Shown here: one piece after another, positions 14,773 through 15,798 of the stretch
How positions within the stretch are numbered: position 1 is the first letter of the stretch
How the letters are laid out: every line of letters starts with the position of its first letter
Origin: an uncultured Eubacterium sp.
GTDB lineage: Bacteria; Bacillota; Clostridia; Lachnospirales; CAG-274
Reading direction: 5' to 3'
Length of the DNA stretch: 15,798 nucleotides
NCBI GenBank assembly: GCA_900543365.1
Contig: UQRG01000019.1
Span: forward strand, 1-15,798
Notes under the pieces: generated by a model
The model's database searches: none
Told to the model about the DNA's origin: nothing
The model's input: the letters and a program-made list of their open reading frames with translations, nothing else
Translations under genes and position numbers: made by a program

Positions 14773-14970
14773 ATTTTTATGTTAGTATACAAGTAAAGAT
14801 ATGGCGAATGTTATTAAGTATAAAGATGTTATAAGTTTATATACAAATTTGGCAATCATATTTTATAATAAAATTAAGTGAAATATTAAAAATGCTAAAG
14901 TAAATAATGATATATTTGCTATGTATAAAACTTATTTTAAAGATACATATACTGAAAATATTTGATGTGC

Positions 14971-14976
14971 TATAAT
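14971..14976 (+). promoter_or_regulatory. Extended -10 promoter for the acetyltransferase gene
   Basis: TATAAT at 14971-14976 is preceded by TGC, giving a perfect TGnTATAAT. The -35 region (TATACT at 17 bases) is poor, as is common for extended -10 promoters. Transcription should start near 14983, which excludes the upstream in-frame ATG at 14962 as a start. The remaining DNA from 14773 to here shows no gene. Confidence 0.6.
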
Positions 14977-15012
14977 AATGTCAATGATAAGTCGAAATTT
15001 GAGAGGTTAAAT

Positions 15013-15525
15013 ATGATAATTGAAACAGACAGACTGTATATGCGGGAGTTGACACAATGTGATTATAAATCTTTGTGCAAAATTCTGCAAGATGAAAAAG
15101 TAATGTATGCTTATGAAGGTGTATTCAGTGATTTGGAAGTGCAAGAATGGCTTGACAGACAGATTAAGCGTTATAATAAATGGCATTTTGGATTGTGGGC
15201 TGTAATATTGAAAAATACAAATGAGCTGATTGGACAATGCGGGCTTACAATGCAACCATGGAAAGATATAGAAGTATTGGAAATAGGTTATCTTTTCAAT
15301 CAAGCATATTGGCATAAAGGGTATGCAACTGAGGCGTCAAAAGCCTGTAAAAAATATGCTTTTGAAACATTAAAAGCAATTGAAATTTGTTCTATTATTA
15401 GAGATACGAACACTGCATCTCAAAATGTGGCAATTAGAAACGGAATGACTATAAAAGATAGTTGGACAAAACATTATAGAGGTGTAGATATGCTACATTA
15501 TAGATATGTGGCTTATAACAAATAA
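15013..15525 (+). CDS. GNAT-family N-acetyltransferase (RimJ/RimL type)
   Basis: Acetyl-CoA-dependent N-acetyltransferase of 170 residues, cytoplasmic, substrate unknown. It opens MIIETDRLYMREL, the usual start of Acetyltransf_3 proteins. The first half shows LWAVILKNTNELIGQCGL, and the acetyl-CoA loop is at residues 100-108 (WHKGYATEA, with G103 and A105 in the Q/RxxGxG/A position). The later NVAIRNGM resembles the family's common NxxSxxxxEKxGF region. The ATG at 15013 has GAGAGG 6 bases upstream. It is a single gene between an extended -10 promoter and a terminator. Codons such as CGG, CTG and GCG occur here and are scarce in neighbouring genes, so recent transfer is possible. It could act on a ribosomal protein, an antibiotic or a small amine. 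Confidence 0.85.
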   Translation: MIIETDRLYMRELTQCDYKSLCKILQDEKVMYAYEGVFSDLEVQEWLDRQIKRYNKWHFGLWAVILKNTNELIGQCGLTMQPWKDIEVLEIGYLFNQAYWHKGYATEASKACKKYAFETLKAIEICSIIRDTNTASQNVAIRNGMTIKDSWTKHYRGVDMLHYRYVAYNK

Positions 15526-15560
15526 CTTCTGTTTTATCAAGTAAATAAAAATTAATATTT

Positions 15561-15600
15561 AATCCTAATAGTGGTATATGTGTTATTATTGGGATTTTTT
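15561..15600 (+). terminator. Terminator after the acetyltransferase gene
   Basis: AATCCTAATA (15561-15570) pairs with TATTGGGATT (15587-15596) with one G-U pair, followed directly by four more T. The loop is 16 bases. It lies 35 bases after the stop codon. Confidence 0.75.
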
Positions 15601-15615
15601 ATGGAAGGTGGAATT

Positions 15616-15741
15616 TTGACATCAATAAAAATAGGCGTGTAAAAATTTAAGAAATTTTACAGGTCAAAACCAATAAAAGTTAATATATAAACAGAGCTTT
15701 CACATCACCCCACGGAAAATTTTTTACTGTGGGGTGGTTTT
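15616..15741 (+). ncRNA. Possible small RNA: promoter-to-terminator unit without a protein gene
   Basis: TTGACA (15616-15621) with TAAAAA 18 bases on (15640-15645) predicts a transcript from about 15652. It would end at a strong hairpin, CACCCCAC (15706-15713) with GTGGGGTG (15729-15736), followed by GTTTTGTT. The transcript would be about 90 bases with no open frame that has a ribosome site. An imperfect palindrome (TGTAAA...TTTACA, 15638-15661) covers the predicted start. The family is not recognised. The hairpin alone could also be a leftover terminator. Confidence 0.35.
15706..15741 (+). terminator. GC-rich hairpin terminator without an upstream gene
   Basis: An 8-bp perfect stem CACCCCAC/GTGGGGTG with a 15-base loop, followed by a T-rich run. 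On the minus strand no T-run follows, so it works, if at all, for plus-strand transcription. No protein gene lies between it and the previous terminator at 15600. Confidence 0.7.
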
Positions 15742-15747
15742 GTTGTC

Positions 15748-15776
15748 TTGACAGTTTTTTTCTTAAATGTTATTCT
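15748..15776 (+). promoter_or_regulatory. Promoter reading out of the right edge
   Basis: A perfect TTGACA at 15748-15753 and TATTCT at 15771-15776 are 17 bases apart, with TGT immediately upstream giving an extended -10. It would start transcription near 15783 toward a gene beyond the window. Confidence 0.6.
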
Positions 15777-15798
15777 TTTATTAAGATAAAGATTTTGT

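Noticed and set aside
14455..14785. Open frames of about 90 codons on both strands across the tRNA region
   Set aside because: They are translations of the tRNA-Leu gene and flanking terminators. The GGMADAQDSDSC-type peptide is a known false call from tRNA-Leu.
15601..15642. 13-codon frame starting ATGGAAGGTGG
   Set aside because: It has no ribosome site, starts within a terminator tail and overlaps a promoter-like TTGACA.
1..15798. CRISPR arrays, insertion sequences, phage genes or toxin-antitoxin pairs
   Set aside because: I looked for regular direct repeats, transposase motifs, terminal inverted repeats and small paired genes and saw none.

Overview
The window reads as chromosomal DNA of a low-GC, AT-rich Firmicute of the class Clostridia, probably a gut or plant-polymer-degrading anaerobe. 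Four things point there: strong AGGAGG-type ribosome binding sites, Firmicute-type TTGACA-N17-TATAAT promoters, a T-box leader in front of pheST, and a very large secreted pectin-acting esterase with Ig-like and S-layer-homology-like modules. The species cannot be fixed from the sequence alone. Nearly all genes are ordinary housekeeping genes. The accessory part is the pectin esterase gene and perhaps the acetyltransferase near the right end.

Layout. Minus strand, left edge: aroC (chorismate synthase) is followed 21 bases later by the 5' part of lysA (diaminopimelate decarboxylase), which runs off the window, so this is an amino-acid biosynthesis operon. A divergent intergenic region (1487-1674) carries a 20-bp palindrome beside a TATAAT box for aroC. 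Plus strand: ktrB, ktrA, a SpoU/TrmH-family rRNA methyltransferase and dCMP deaminase are tightly packed (1675-4972). A hairpin and a good extended -10 promoter follow. The next unit (5084-10341) has a 1396-residue exported protein, then xth 1 base later, then a small rhodanese. The exported protein joins a pectin methylesterase (CE8-like), Ig-like modules, a beta-sandwich module, a CE12-like SGNH acetylesterase, a decayed second SGNH copy and a short SLH-like tail. The unit ends at a hairpin terminator near 10410-10447.

After about 260 bases of very AT-rich DNA with no gene comes a consensus promoter, a T-box riboswitch with a UUC (Phe) specifier, and pheS-pheT, closed by a strong terminator. 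A lone tRNA-Leu(CAG) has its own consensus promoter and terminator. A GNAT acetyltransferase follows. The right end holds a promoter-to-terminator segment with no protein gene (a possible small RNA) and an outward-facing promoter.

How the parts work together: KtrAB imports K+; the T-box switches on phenylalanyl-tRNA synthetase when uncharged tRNA-Phe builds up; the exported esterase would strip methyl and acetyl esters from pectin so that lyases and hydrolases encoded elsewhere can act. I did not find a clearly new multi-gene system. The points most worth a second look are the decayed SGNH copy and apparently cut-short SLH tail of the esterase, its one-base junction with xth, the aroC palindrome, the AUG-AUG-UGA overlap at the ktrB start, and the orphan small-RNA-like unit at the right edge.
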